A stretch of 64,000 nt of DNA, taken from CAJXNP01 sp050305935. Its GTDB lineage: Bacteria > Bacteroidota > Bacteroidia > Cytophagales > Cyclobacteriaceae. Below the pieces are notes generated by a model. It did no database searches and was not told where the DNA came from. It saw only the letters and a program-made list of their open reading frames with translations. The position numbers and the translations under genes were made by a program. The stretch is from positions 15,543 to 79,542 of the forward strand of contig JBNLGG010000012.1 in assembly GCA_050305935.1 (NCBI GenBank). Reading direction: 5' to 3'. Shown here piece by piece: positions 17,154 through 25,971 of this stretch (position 1 is the first letter of the stretch; every line of letters starts with the position of its first letter).

Positions 17154-17564
17154 ATGGGGAAAAGTATTTTTTGGGCAATTACAATTGTCATCCTTTTTTG
17201 CACGGCTGCAGTAGCGCAGAAGAACGAAACTCCCCCATTTACCACACCTAATACTCATGAGAACCCAAACCCCGATCCAAAGTCCTTAAAACCAAAAGAG
17301 AAAAAGATCAGGTACATTATTAAAAAGGATACTAAGACCTTTCTACCTGGAAATAAGTGCTTTGAAGATGTGACCAGGGACATGGGCTTTATGTATCTGG
17401 CAGTGCCAAAAGGTCAATCATATTTTACCACCGAATTTGACAGGAACCTTCACAACCTGGGAGTGAAGATGTACTTGCTGTTTACCAAAGGGCCTTTTTG
17501 GAAAATGAAGGTGAATAGGCATCATAAAAAGTGTAGATATCCTTATGGGGATGCAATAGGATAG
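17154..17564 (+). CDS. Small secreted protein, unknown function
   Basis: I chose ATG 17154, as the TTG further upstream would add 12 residues before the signal peptide. The product has about 136 residues. A signal peptide (IFWAITIVILFCTAAVAQ) is followed by a Pro/Asn-rich linker and a basic domain ending in HHKKCRYPYGD. Two Cys residues in the mature part (CFEDVTRD and KKCRYPYG) could form a disulfide. I do not recognise the family. It ends 6 bp before the convergent batA gene. Confidence 0.65.
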   Translation: MGKSIFWAITIVILFCTAAVAQKNETPPFTTPNTHENPNPDPKSLKPKEKKIRYIIKKDTKTFLPGNKCFEDVTRDMGFMYLAVPKGQSYFTTEFDRNLHNLGVKMYLLFTKGPFWKMKVNRHHKKCRYPYGDAIG

Positions 17565-17570
17565 CATCAA

Positions 17571-18623
17571 TCAGTCCTGTAGCACATTTGCCATAAAGGT
17601 CGATTTACTGAAAAGCCACAGCAGCAAAAACACAATTCCCCATTTCAGGTAAACAAAGTAAAAGTCGGTGGTATCTTTGTAATTCGTTTCTTTTATCTCA
17701 GCCTTTTCGTAGGTGTCGATGGTATTAAAAATATTTTCTAACGCCTGGTTATTCGTAGCCCTGAAAAAGCTTCCTTCTCCAATGGAGGCAATTTCCCTAA
17801 GGGTGGATTCATCCAGGTTATTATCTATGTAGCGGATTTGCCCGAAGGGACCCCTTCCCATGGGGACCTTTCCTTCTTTACCTATGGCAATGGTATAGAC
17901 TTTTATGTTATAGGCATGCGCTAATCTGGCAGCGGTGATGGGGTCGATATTTCCCGCAGTATTGTCCCCATCACTCAATAAAATAATGACTTTGGATTTA
18001 GAATCTGATTCGCGCATTCTATTAGTGGAAACGGCCAGTGCGCTACCGATGGCCGTACCGCGCGATTCGATTTTAGTAAAATCAATATCGTCAATGTACG
18101 TTTTTAAGAGATCGTAATCTGTGGTGAGTGGAGCCAGTGAATAAGCATCTCCTGAAAAAATCACCAGCCCAATTCTGTCCTGGAACCGCCCTTTAATAAA
18201 ATCAAGGGCAACTTCCTTGGCTGCTTCCAGGCGGTTTGGTTCAAAATCCATAAGCTTCATGGACTCAGAAATATCAATCGCCAGCATGATATCAATTCCC
18301 TCCGTCCATTGCTCCACCTTTTCGTTGGATTTTTGGGGCCTTGCCATGGCGATTAAAAGACTGATGACCGTGAGGGTCAGAAGAAGAAATGGAATATATC
18401 GCAGCAGGCTTGTGATCTCAAATTTTAATTTGCCTTCCGACATCGAAATCCCGAGTTTAGGCGACACGAAATAATCCAGAATCCAGCGTCCTATCAAAAG
18501 GATCAAGACAACTGGAATGAGGTACAAGAAAAAGATATTGTCCCAGGTGAAATTTGCCAGCAGGTCAGGTGAAAACCACCGGAGGCTGAGCCAGTTTTCC
18601 ATGCTTACATCCATCTTATCCAT
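17571..18623 (-). CDS. batA: BatA-type VWA domain membrane protein
   Basis: This 350-residue protein has two N-terminal membrane helices (about 30-47 and 74-94), a von Willebrand factor A domain (about 108-290) and a C-terminal helix (about 325-345). The metal site DISES (117-121, in MLAIDISESM) and the later LLSDGDNTAG are intact, so it should bind a divalent metal. BatA belongs to the Bacteroides aerotolerance cluster, thought to help withstand oxidative or envelope stress. The start at 18623 overlaps the upstream gene by 8 bp; ATG 18614 is an alternative. batB does not follow: the next gene is on the other strand. Confidence 0.9.
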   Translation of the reverse strand: MDKMDVSMENWLSLRWFSPDLLANFTWDNIFFLYLIPVVLILLIGRWILDYFVSPKLGISMSEGKLKFEITSLLRYIPFLLLTLTVISLLIAMARPQKSNEKVEQWTEGIDIMLAIDISESMKLMDFEPNRLEAAKEVALDFIKGRFQDRIGLVIFSGDAYSLAPLTTDYDLLKTYIDDIDFTKIESRGTAIGSALAVSTNRMRESDSKSKVIILLSDGDNTAGNIDPITAARLAHAYNIKVYTIAIGKEGKVPMGRGPFGQIRYIDNNLDESTLREIASIGEGSFFRATNNQALENIFNTIDTYEKAEIKETNYKDTTDFYFVYLKWGIVFLLLWLFSKSTFMANVLQD

Positions 18624-19506
18624 TGTTCACCTCCTCGATTTTTAAGTTCAGCCGCTCAAATGAGAACTTTTCAAGGCTGTCAAACATGTCTTCCATATTT
18701 TTTACCTGAATGCCTCCGTAAAGACTTCTGTCTATTTCGCGTAATGTGTTTTTTAAATCATTGTTGGGATAAACCTGGGTAATTTCTTTTGTGGTTAATT
18801 TTGTGATGGGTTGCCGGTCGAGCTTTTCAAGGTATTTTTTCCAGGCGGTAAGTGCCCTTTCGCTCACCTGCGCATCCTCCGATTTTTGTGTAAGGATCGA
18901 ATGATACTCCGCTTTATATTTTTCGAATGATTTTTTCAACCTGTACACTACAAACATTCGGTATACTTTTTTGCCAAACAATAATACCAGGGTGGTCAAG
19001 ACAATTAAGAGGACACCTATTCCAATTAAAAAATAGATGTAATTAAATTGCTTAGGCACTTCCTGGAAATCAGTTTCTGCCAACAGTTCAGGGTTTTTGG
19101 GGAGGCTGGTTACGACAGGTTTTAGGCGTACACTGTCTACCGTTGAATAGAATGAGCTGCTGTCTTTTCCCTCAAAAAAATAAACCGGAACTCGCAGATA
19201 GTATACCTCATCCAGCTCGTAGGTGGCCAAAGTAAACACAATGCTATCTTTTAACATTCCTTCCCGGGTAGTTGTAGTGGGAAAAAATTCTTTACCTACA
19301 TATTCAAAAGGGAAAAAGTTATACGTGCTATCCGGAAATAATATTTTAGCCTGTGCCGGGTATTCAAAAGACATCATGTATTGGATATGTTCGCCGATTT
19401 TGACTGAATCAGCCATGAAATTTCCCTGCGGAAAATCCATATCGGTTTGTCCAAAGGCATTGGGGGCAATCCACGCAAGCAAGAAATATAGAGACAGGCT
19501 ACGCAC
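18616..19506 (-). CDS. BatD-like exported membrane protein
   Basis: The product has 296 residues: a signal peptide (SLYFLLAWIAPNAFGQ), an extracytoplasmic beta-rich domain (about 20-150), one membrane helix (about 155-178, LIGIGVLLIVLTTLVLLF) and a helical cytoplasmic tail. In Bacteroidota Bat clusters a protein of this kind sits between the DUF58 gene and batA, as here. The start is GTG at 19506, overlapping the DUF58 stop by 8 bp. The gene overlaps batA at its 3' end, so the three genes form one transcript. The molecular role is unknown. Confidence 0.8.
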   Translation of the reverse strand: MRSLSLYFLLAWIAPNAFGQTDMDFPQGNFMADSVKIGEHIQYMMSFEYPAQAKILFPDSTYNFFPFEYVGKEFFPTTTTREGMLKDSIVFTLATYELDEVYYLRVPVYFFEGKDSSSFYSTVDSVRLKPVVTSLPKNPELLAETDFQEVPKQFNYIYFLIGIGVLLIVLTTLVLLFGKKVYRMFVVYRLKKSFEKYKAEYHSILTQKSEDAQVSERALTAWKKYLEKLDRQPITKLTTKEITQVYPNNDLKNTLREIDRSLYGGIQVKNMEDMFDSLEKFSFERLNLKIEEVNNG

Positions 19507-20377
19507 TTTTTCTTCCTTTATTCCTTATTCTGAACAATTTGATCAATTTCAAGACGTAATCTTCGTGGGTGTACACGTTCAGGTAATTGGCATTGATATT
19601 TTTGCAAAATTCCTCTAGGGTTTCTCTCCCATCTGCAAAGGTATTTTTTAAATTTTTTCTGAACAATGCTGAAGAGGTATTTACCCAAATGGTTTTGTTT
19701 GATTCCTTGTCTTCAAGTGGAATGATCCCCAGTTTAGGTAATTCCGTTTCCCGCACGTCATTCACATGGATAACGATCAGGTCATGTTTTCTTCCTACTG
19801 CCCGCAGGTTGTGCTCATAATTTTCATCAATAAAATCGGAGACGACGATGATCACACTTTTCCTTTTGATCATATTCAAAATGCTCAAAAGGGCTTTGCT
19901 GAGATTTGTTTTTTTAGACGTGGGTTTTAATTTGACCAGCTCTGAAAGCATGTGGTAGGCATGTTTCTCTCCTTTGGCAGGTTTGATATATTTTTCTTTT
20001 TGGTCAGAAAAACAAACTAATCCGGTAAGGCTTAGCTCGCGGATGGCAGATAGAAAAAGTACTCCACAAATTTCTTTCGCAATGTCAATTTTTTTTTGGC
20101 CGGGGTTCCCGATCTCTTGCGAGGCACTTACATCAAGGAGGAAAAAAACGTTTTGTTCCTTTTCTTCTTTAAAGGTCTTTACAAAGGTGCCATGCCCTTT
20201 TGCTGACACATTCCAGTCAATTGCCCGCACATCATCCCCATACTGATATGATCGTACATCGTCAAACTCAAGTCCGGATCCTTTAAAAACAGAGTGAAAA
20301 TCACCCTGCATCTGATTGTCGATGGCTTTTCTGATCCTGATCTGGTAATTCCTAAGTTTTTTTACCAGTTCGCGCAT
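19499..20377 (-). CDS. DUF58 domain protein
   Basis: The product has 292 residues and no membrane helix. It carries the DUF58 hallmark GLEFDDVRSYQYGDDVRAID with IDWNVSAKG soon after (about 30-60) and a VWA-like fold in the rest. DUF58 proteins usually act with a MoxR AAA ATPase and Bat proteins. Here it is the first gene of the DUF58/BatD-like/BatA operon, but no moxR is found upstream: the next gene is divergent, with its start 49 bp away. Confidence 0.92.
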   Translation of the reverse strand: MRELVKKLRNYQIRIRKAIDNQMQGDFHSVFKGSGLEFDDVRSYQYGDDVRAIDWNVSAKGHGTFVKTFKEEKEQNVFFLLDVSASQEIGNPGQKKIDIAKEICGVLFLSAIRELSLTGLVCFSDQKEKYIKPAKGEKHAYHMLSELVKLKPTSKKTNLSKALLSILNMIKRKSVIIVVSDFIDENYEHNLRAVGRKHDLIVIHVNDVRETELPKLGIIPLEDKESNKTIWVNTSSALFRKNLKNTFADGRETLEEFCKNINANYLNVYTHEDYVLKLIKLFRIRNKGRKSA

Positions 20378-20426
20378 AATGAATGTATTCTTTTATAAAT
20401 CAAACTTAATTAAATAATTTTGAGTC

Positions 20427-20771
20427 GTGAAAATACAACATTTCATATTAATAATAATCCTGATCCTTGGCTGTAGTAAAAGGCTTGAGATACCTTCTGA
20501 TCTTTACAACAGGGAAATGATGGCCAATATTATGACCGATGTATATGTTCTTGAATTTAAAGTCAAGGAAATTAAAGTGGGTCATGATTCCCTGCAAAAG
20601 ATTTTTAACCTATATGAAAGGGAGCTGTTTCTCGAAAAAGGATATGATTCTTTAAAGTATCGCAAGTCACTTGAATTCTACATAGACCAGCCGGAACACA
20701 TTGAATACATTTATACACTCATCGCAGATAGCCTCAGTGTAAGGAATCAAATCCAGGAATTTAACAAGTAG
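20427..20771 (+). CDS. DUF4296 lipoprotein
   Basis: The product has 114 residues with a lipoprotein signal peptide and lipobox (ILILGCSKR, Cys16). The body is helical and charged (NREMMANIMTDVYVLEFKV), the DUF4296 pattern common in Bacteroidota. It starts with GTG; no ATG precedes the signal peptide. It lies 10 bp before mutS2 and is probably cotranscribed. The function of DUF4296 is unknown; it would be anchored in a membrane facing the periplasm. Confidence 0.85.
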   Translation: MKIQHFILIIILILGCSKRLEIPSDLYNREMMANIMTDVYVLEFKVKEIKVGHDSLQKIFNLYERELFLEKGYDSLKYRKSLEFYIDQPEHIEYIYTLIADSLSVRNQIQEFNK

Positions 20772-20781
20772 CCAGGGTCGT

Positions 20782-23166
20782 ATGAATTTTCCGGAAAACA
20801 TAGAAGAGAAGCTAGGTTTTGATAAAATCAAGGAACTCATCTCGGCAGAATGCAGAAGCGACTTAAGTGCTGAGCAGGTATTAAAAATCAGGTTTTCCGA
20901 AAAAAAAGGGATCGTTGAAAAGCTATGTGGTCAGACGCGTGAGTTTTGTCAGATACTTTCGTCTGGGGAGAACTATACACCTTTTAGCCAGATCGATTCG
21001 ATCAGGTATTTGAAGGCGATGAAAATTGCAGGCTCATTCATCACGAGTCATGAAATCAATGACCTCAGGGTGTTTATTGAAAGCGCTGTGCTAAACCTGG
21101 CCTTTTTCCGGAGCAAGAATAGCGTCTATCCTGTTTTATTTGAATTAGTGGACAGACATTTGGTCAATGAAAAACTACCCCAAATAATACTTTCTAAGAT
21201 CAATGATAAAGGAGATGTCAGGGACGATGCTTCTCCCGAGCTGAGAAACATACGATCTTCCATGGTGGCGCTTGAAAATAAGGCGCGGAAGGTCGTGGCC
21301 AGAATCATTGTATCCAGTAGAAAGGAAGGATACACCCCCGAGGATGCGGAAGTGACCATAAGAAACGGAAGGCTTGTGATCCCGGTAAAGGCTGAGTACA
21401 AAAGGCAGGTAAAAGGTTTTATTCATGATGAATCGGCCTCGGGTCAGACATCCTATATCGAGCCTGCTGAAGCACTGGAATTAAACAATGAAATCCGCGA
21501 GCTGGGCTATAAAGAGCATCGCGAAATTGTCAAAATTCTGATAGCTGTATGCGATGAGATCAGGAAGGATTACGAAGCCCTATTGCACATTTATCAGGTA
21601 TCAGCCATTCTCGACTTTATCAGGGCTAAAGCTGTGTACTCGTTAAGAACCGGGGCTGTTTGCCCGGAAATTAGCTCAAAAAAAGAGATTTCCTTCATAA
21701 AGGCACGCCATCCCATCCTGGAAAAAAGCCTGGCAAAACAGCAGAAAAAGATCGTTCCCCTGGATATTTTTATTTCCAACGAAAAAAGGATTCTTGTCAT
21801 TTCAGGACCCAACGCAGGTGGAAAGTCAGTCACATTAAAAACCCTGGGTTTATTGCAATACATGCTGCAATGCGGCTTGCTGGTACCTGTAGCTGAAGGT
21901 TCATCGACGGGCATTTTTCAAAAAATATTTATCGATATCGGTGATGAGCAGTCGTTGGAAAACGATCTGAGTACATACAGCTCCCATTTGAAAAATATGA
22001 CGCACTTCGTCACTCATACCGATAAATCCACTCTTTTTCTGATCGATGAATTTGGAACAGGTACCGATCCGAAGTTTGGAGGAGCGATTGCGGAGTCTAT
22101 TTTGGTGGAGCTGTTAAACCTGGGAGGGCATGGCGCTTTGTCCACCCATTACTCTAACCTCAAGAAGCTTGCCGACAGGACGGATGGCATTGCCAATGCG
22201 AGGATGAGATTTGATGTTTCCAATTTGGAACCTCTTTTTGAGTTGGAAATTGGCAAACCGGGAAGTTCTTTTGCATTGGAAATTGCGAGGAAAATAGGTT
22301 TGCCTACAAATATCGTGAACCGGGCGCGAAAAAATGCCGGGTATGACGAGGTGCAGATGGATACGCTGCTAACCGATCTGGAACGCGAGAAAAACGAGTT
22401 GGTGAAAAAGCTCGAATCGGTGGAAAGAAAGGAGTCGCTTCTGGCAGTGTCACAAAAAAGTTACGAAGATCTGAAAAGCCACCTGGAAGAAAAGAAGAAG
22501 GAAATACTGAACAATGCAAGGCTGGAGGCCCAGTCGATTATCAAAACAGCCAATCAAAAAATTGAATCGGCGGTCCATTTCATAAAAACGGCAAGCGCAG
22601 CATCTAAGGTAATCAAGCAGCAAAAAGAAGAAATTGCGGAGTTTAAGGAGCGAATAGTCATAGAAAAGCCAAAACCCACAAAGCAATTAAAAGTGGTGAA
22701 AGGGCCGATTGGGAAGGGTGACAAAGTGGCTATCAAGGGACAGGAAACCGTGGGTGAAGTATTGACCATTTTTAAAAAAACCGCTGAAGTATCTTTTGGG
22801 GCCATTAAATCCAATGTAAACCTTGACAAGCTGGTAAAAATAGATGAGCCGAAAGGCAAACCGAAAGAAAGTAAATCCGCTTACAAAAAATTAAACTTTG
22901 ACATCAATACCACTAAGTCCAATTTTAGTTCGGAGCTGGATATTCGGGGCAAGCGGGCCGGGGAAGCTCAGGAGCTTGTCAGGGAGTTCCTTGACAATGC
23001 CATCATGTTTTCCGTGCCCACGCTCAAAGTCATTCATGGAATGGGCAATGGCGTATTGCGATCGGTCGTTCGTGAAGAGCTATTTAAAAGTAAGGAAGTG
23101 GATAAAGTGGAAGATGAACATGCCGACAGAGGTGGCAGTGGGGCAACGATAGTTTATTTGAAATAA
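20782..23166 (+). CDS. mutS2: Endonuclease MutS2
   Basis: MutS2 is a MutS paralogue of 794 residues without the mismatch-recognition domain. It has the clamp and lever region (about 1-330), the ATPase domain with Walker A SGPNAGGKSVTLK (around 343-355) and Walker B LFLIDEFGTGTDP, a coiled-coil stretch (about 530-620) and a C-terminal Smr nuclease domain (about 718-794) with LDIRGKR and HGMGNG. All motifs are complete. Family members restrain recombination or, in some Gram-positives, rescue collided ribosomes; which applies here is not visible. Confidence 0.96.
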   Translation: MNFPENIEEKLGFDKIKELISAECRSDLSAEQVLKIRFSEKKGIVEKLCGQTREFCQILSSGENYTPFSQIDSIRYLKAMKIAGSFITSHEINDLRVFIESAVLNLAFFRSKNSVYPVLFELVDRHLVNEKLPQIILSKINDKGDVRDDASPELRNIRSSMVALENKARKVVARIIVSSRKEGYTPEDAEVTIRNGRLVIPVKAEYKRQVKGFIHDESASGQTSYIEPAEALELNNEIRELGYKEHREIVKILIAVCDEIRKDYEALLHIYQVSAILDFIRAKAVYSLRTGAVCPEISSKKEISFIKARHPILEKSLAKQQKKIVPLDIFISNEKRILVISGPNAGGKSVTLKTLGLLQYMLQCGLLVPVAEGSSTGIFQKIFIDIGDEQSLENDLSTYSSHLKNMTHFVTHTDKSTLFLIDEFGTGTDPKFGGAIAESILVELLNLGGHGALSTHYSNLKKLADRTDGIANARMRFDVSNLEPLFELEIGKPGSSFALEIARKIGLPTNIVNRARKNAGYDEVQMDTLLTDLEREKNELVKKLESVERKESLLAVSQKSYEDLKSHLEEKKKEILNNARLEAQSIIKTANQKIESAVHFIKTASAASKVIKQQKEEIAEFKERIVIEKPKPTKQLKVVKGPIGKGDKVAIKGQETVGEVLTIFKKTAEVSFGAIKSNVNLDKLVKIDEPKGKPKESKSAYKKLNFDINTTKSNFSSELDIRGKRAGEAQELVREFLDNAIMFSVPTLKVIHGMGNGVLRSVVREELFKSKEVDKVEDEHADRGGSGATIVYLK

Positions 23167-23167
23167 A

Positions 23168-23785
23168 CTACTTGTAGTCTTCTATCGCGAGGATTTCCTC
23201 GCAAAACGAATACTCGCTTTCTGAATTTGAGCTTACTATGATGGTCTTTTTTTGTGCAATTTTCCCAATGTTTTCCTGATACCAGTTTATTCCCTTCTTG
23301 TCAAGATTGGTGGTGGGCTCGTCGAGCAAGACAATGGGAGTGTTTGAAAAAAAGCAAATGCCCAGCTTGACCCTTTGCCTCATTCCTGTGGAAAAGTCTT
23401 TTATTTTTTTTGACCGGGCGTGTTCCAGTTGGAGGAGCGAGGGCATATCTTTTTTTGAAACGCCATCTTCCAAAGTTTTGAATTTAAAGTGAAAGGAAAG
23501 GAATTCTTCCAGGGAAAATTCATCGATGATATCAAGATAGGGTGCGCAAAACGAAATGTGCTGGTACATTTTATCAGGATCGACGGATTTTCCAGTTTCG
23601 AGGTAAGACACTTTTCCATTGCTGGGGAGCAGGTTTCCTGAGATGATTTGAAGCAGGGTGGATTTTCCTGATCCGTTGGCACCGGTGATCGCCAGCGAGG
23701 TGTTTGAGTTTACTGTGTAGCTAATATGTTTAAATATCCATTCCCTGTTAAATCGCTTACTGATACCCTCTAAGGAAATGGTCAT
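23168..23785 (-). CDS. ABC transporter ATP-binding protein
   Basis: This single ATPase domain has 205 residues. Walker A GANGSGKSTLL (about 35-45), the signature FSTGMRQRV and Walker B IVLLDEPTTNLD are all present. No permease is adjacent, so its partner is unknown. It is the last gene of the lipid A block (lpxD, lpxC/fabZ, lpxA), 5 bp after lpxA. The position suggests a role in envelope biogenesis, but this is only from context. It converges on mutS2 with a 1-bp gap. Confidence 0.9.
   Translation of the reverse strand: MTISLEGISKRFNREWIFKHISYTVNSNTSLAITGANGSGKSTLLQIISGNLLPSNGKVSYLETGKSVDPDKMYQHISFCAPYLDIIDEFSLEEFLSFHFKFKTLEDGVSKKDMPSLLQLEHARSKKIKDFSTGMRQRVKLGICFFSNTPIVLLDEPTTNLDKKGINWYQENIGKIAQKKTIIVSSNSESEYSFCEEILAIEDYK
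23187..23202. terminator. Hairpin within the 3' end of the ABC gene
   Basis: A perfect 7-bp inverted repeat, GCGAGGA and TCCTCGC with a 2-nt loop, lies 21 bp after the mutS2 stop, inside the convergent ABC ATPase gene. It could terminate mutS2 transcripts, but no T-run follows. Confidence 0.3.
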
Positions 23786-23790
23786 AATAA

Positions 23791-24573
23791 CTATATGTTA
23801 TTGAAACCTTTCATTATTCCCCGGTCAGACCTGCGAACAAAATTTAGTATGGAGTCTCTTTCTTTGGATGCTGGAAGTGTGGCTTCGATGATTTCTATCG
23901 CTTTGGAATTGTTGAGGCCTCGCTGGAATATATGGCGATAAACTTCCTGGATTTCGTTGATCTGATCGTTGGTAAAACCCCTTCTTCTCAGCCCAACTGA
24001 ATTGATACCGGCGTAGCTCAATGGTTCACGGGCTGCTTTAGCAAAAGGGGGAACGTCTTTTCTAACCAATGATCCGCCGGAAACAAAAGCATGGGCACCG
24101 ATTTTCACAAATTGGTGGATGGAAGAAGAACCACCAATAATTGCCCAATCATCCACGACCACGTGTCCGGCCATTTGTACATTGTTGACTAGAATACAGT
24201 GGTTACCTATCTGGCAATCATGTGCGATGTGCACATAGGCCATTACCAGGCAATTGGAACCAACAGATGTTTTTAGTTTATCTTCTGTTCCACGACTCAT
24301 TGTCACATACTCTCGAATTACCGTATTGTCGCCGATCTCCGCTGTGGTTTCCTCTCCACCAAACTTTAGGTCCTGAGGAATGCCTGAAATAACCGAACCA
24401 GGGAATATCTTGCAGTTTTTGCCAATCCTCGCCCCTGACATGATGGTCACGTTGGGACCGATCCACGTGCCGTCGCCGATCTCTACATTGTCATCAATGG
24501 TGGTAAATGATTCTACTTTTACATTTTCCCCCAGCTTGGCATTGGGATGAATAAAATTTATTGGTTGACTCAT
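23791..24573 (-). CDS. lpxA: Acyl-ACP--UDP-N-acetylglucosamine O-acyltransferase
   Basis: LpxA performs the first step of lipid A synthesis by placing a hydroxyacyl chain on the 3-OH of UDP-GlcNAc. The 260-residue protein is built of hexapeptide repeats forming a left-handed beta-helix (about 5-190), with a helical C-terminus. The active-site region AYVHIAHDCQIGNH and the following GHVVVDD match the family, including the catalytic His. It overlaps lpxC/fabZ by 4 bp in the same operon. Confidence 0.96.
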   Translation of the reverse strand: MSQPINFIHPNAKLGENVKVESFTTIDDNVEIGDGTWIGPNVTIMSGARIGKNCKIFPGSVISGIPQDLKFGGEETTAEIGDNTVIREYVTMSRGTEDKLKTSVGSNCLVMAYVHIAHDCQIGNHCILVNNVQMAGHVVVDDWAIIGGSSSIHQFVKIGAHAFVSGGSLVRKDVPPFAKAAREPLSYAGINSVGLRRRGFTNDQINEIQEVYRHIFQRGLNNSKAIEIIEATLPASKERDSILNFVRRSDRGIMKGFNNI

Positions 24574-25958
24574 TTCTTCCTTACTATGCTTGCTATCATT
24601 ATACTCTCGGTTACGAGGGTTTTTCCCACATATGCCTTACCACTCATTTTAGCAATACCTCTTTTGATTGGCTCTAACAACTGACATTGTATGACAAGTG
24701 TGTCGCCGGGCAATACCATTTTTCTGAATTTGCATTCTTCAATTTTGAGAAAATAAGTCCAGTAGTTTTGAGGATCTGGAACGGTATTTAATACAAAAAT
24801 CCCACCTATCTGCGCCATGGCTTCCACGATCAAAACCCCAGGCATAACAGGGTTCTCGGGAAAATGACCCTGAAAGAATGGTTCATTGTAGGTGACGTTT
24901 TTTACACCGGTTACCGTCGTGTCATCTAAATGAATGACTTTATCAATTAATAAAAAGGGTAACCTGTGAGGCAATATATCCTTCACCTGATTAATGTCAA
25001 AGACGGGTGGGAGGTTGGGGTTGTAGTTTGGAGCTGAACTTTCGTCCTTTTCCATTAGTTTCTTTAATTTTTTCGCAAAGGCTACATTTGCCGCATGTCC
25101 CGGTCTGGCGGCTAATATTTGCGCTTTCAGTGGCCTACCAGCCAGGGCTAAATCACCTACCAGATCAAGCAGCTTGTGTCGGGCGGGTTCGTTTCGATGG
25201 CGCAATTCCACATTGTTGAGGATGCCTTCCTTTTTAACTTCCACCTTTGGTTTATTGAACAATCCTGCGAGGTAGTCTAACTCATTATCTTCGACTACCC
25301 GGTCGACCACGACAATCGCGTTGTTCAGGTCGCCCCCTTTGATCAGGTTGTTTTTGTATAGCATTTCCAATTCATGGAGGAAGCAAAATGTCCTCGATGA
25401 AGAAATCTCTTTTTCAAATTGGGAGATGTCTGTCAGGGATGCATGTTGGCTTCCCAGTACCGGAGAGTTGTAGTCAATCATCACCGTAAGCCGGTAGTTG
25501 TCTAACGGTAACGCTGCAATTTCCACATCACGGCTATGATCGCGGTAAAAAACACTTTCGGGAACTTCGTAAAAGTGTCGTAAAGCATTTTGTTCTTCTG
25601 TCCCGGCACATTTAAGTGCATCTACAAATTGGCGCGAAGACCCGTCCATGATGGGAGGTTCCGGGCCGTCCAACTGGATGAGAACGTTATCTATCTGGAG
25701 CCCGACAAGAGCCGCCATGGTGTGCTCGACAGTGTTAATTCTTGCGCCACTTTGCTCGATAGTTGTGCCACGCGAAAGGTCTACCACGTTGTCCACATCA
25801 GCATCGACCACAGGTTGTCCCTCGATATCTACTCGCTGGAACTTGACACCATGATTTGGTGGGGCGGGCAAGAAAGTCATATTTGCCTCTACACCTGTGT
25901 GTAATCCAACACCTGAAATAGTAACGGATTTTTTAATGGTGTGCTGTTTCAAATTCAT
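24570..25958 (-). CDS. lpxC/fabZ: Bifunctional LpxC deacetylase / FabZ dehydratase
   Basis: Two enzymes are fused in 462 residues, a fusion typical of Bacteroidota. The N-terminal LpxC (about 1-300) is a zinc deacetylase; it shows SGVGLHTG, the His of EHTMAALVGL and the ligands in ARHKLLDLVGDLAL. The C-terminal FabZ (about 315-460) is a hydroxyacyl-ACP dehydratase with the active-site HFPENPVMPGVLIVEAMAQ. LpxC commits the cell to lipid A, while FabZ supplies fatty acyl chains; the fusion links the two fluxes. It lies between lpxD and lpxA. Confidence 0.97.
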   Translation of the reverse strand: MNLKQHTIKKSVTISGVGLHTGVEANMTFLPAPPNHGVKFQRVDIEGQPVVDADVDNVVDLSRGTTIEQSGARINTVEHTMAALVGLQIDNVLIQLDGPEPPIMDGSSRQFVDALKCAGTEEQNALRHFYEVPESVFYRDHSRDVEIAALPLDNYRLTVMIDYNSPVLGSQHASLTDISQFEKEISSSRTFCFLHELEMLYKNNLIKGGDLNNAIVVVDRVVEDNELDYLAGLFNKPKVEVKKEGILNNVELRHRNEPARHKLLDLVGDLALAGRPLKAQILAARPGHAANVAFAKKLKKLMEKDESSAPNYNPNLPPVFDINQVKDILPHRLPFLLIDKVIHLDDTTVTGVKNVTYNEPFFQGHFPENPVMPGVLIVEAMAQIGGIFVLNTVPDPQNYWTYFLKIEECKFRKMVLPGDTLVIQCQLLEPIKRGIAKMSGKAYVGKTLVTESIMIASIVRKK

Positions 25959-25971
25959 CTATCGAGCTCAA

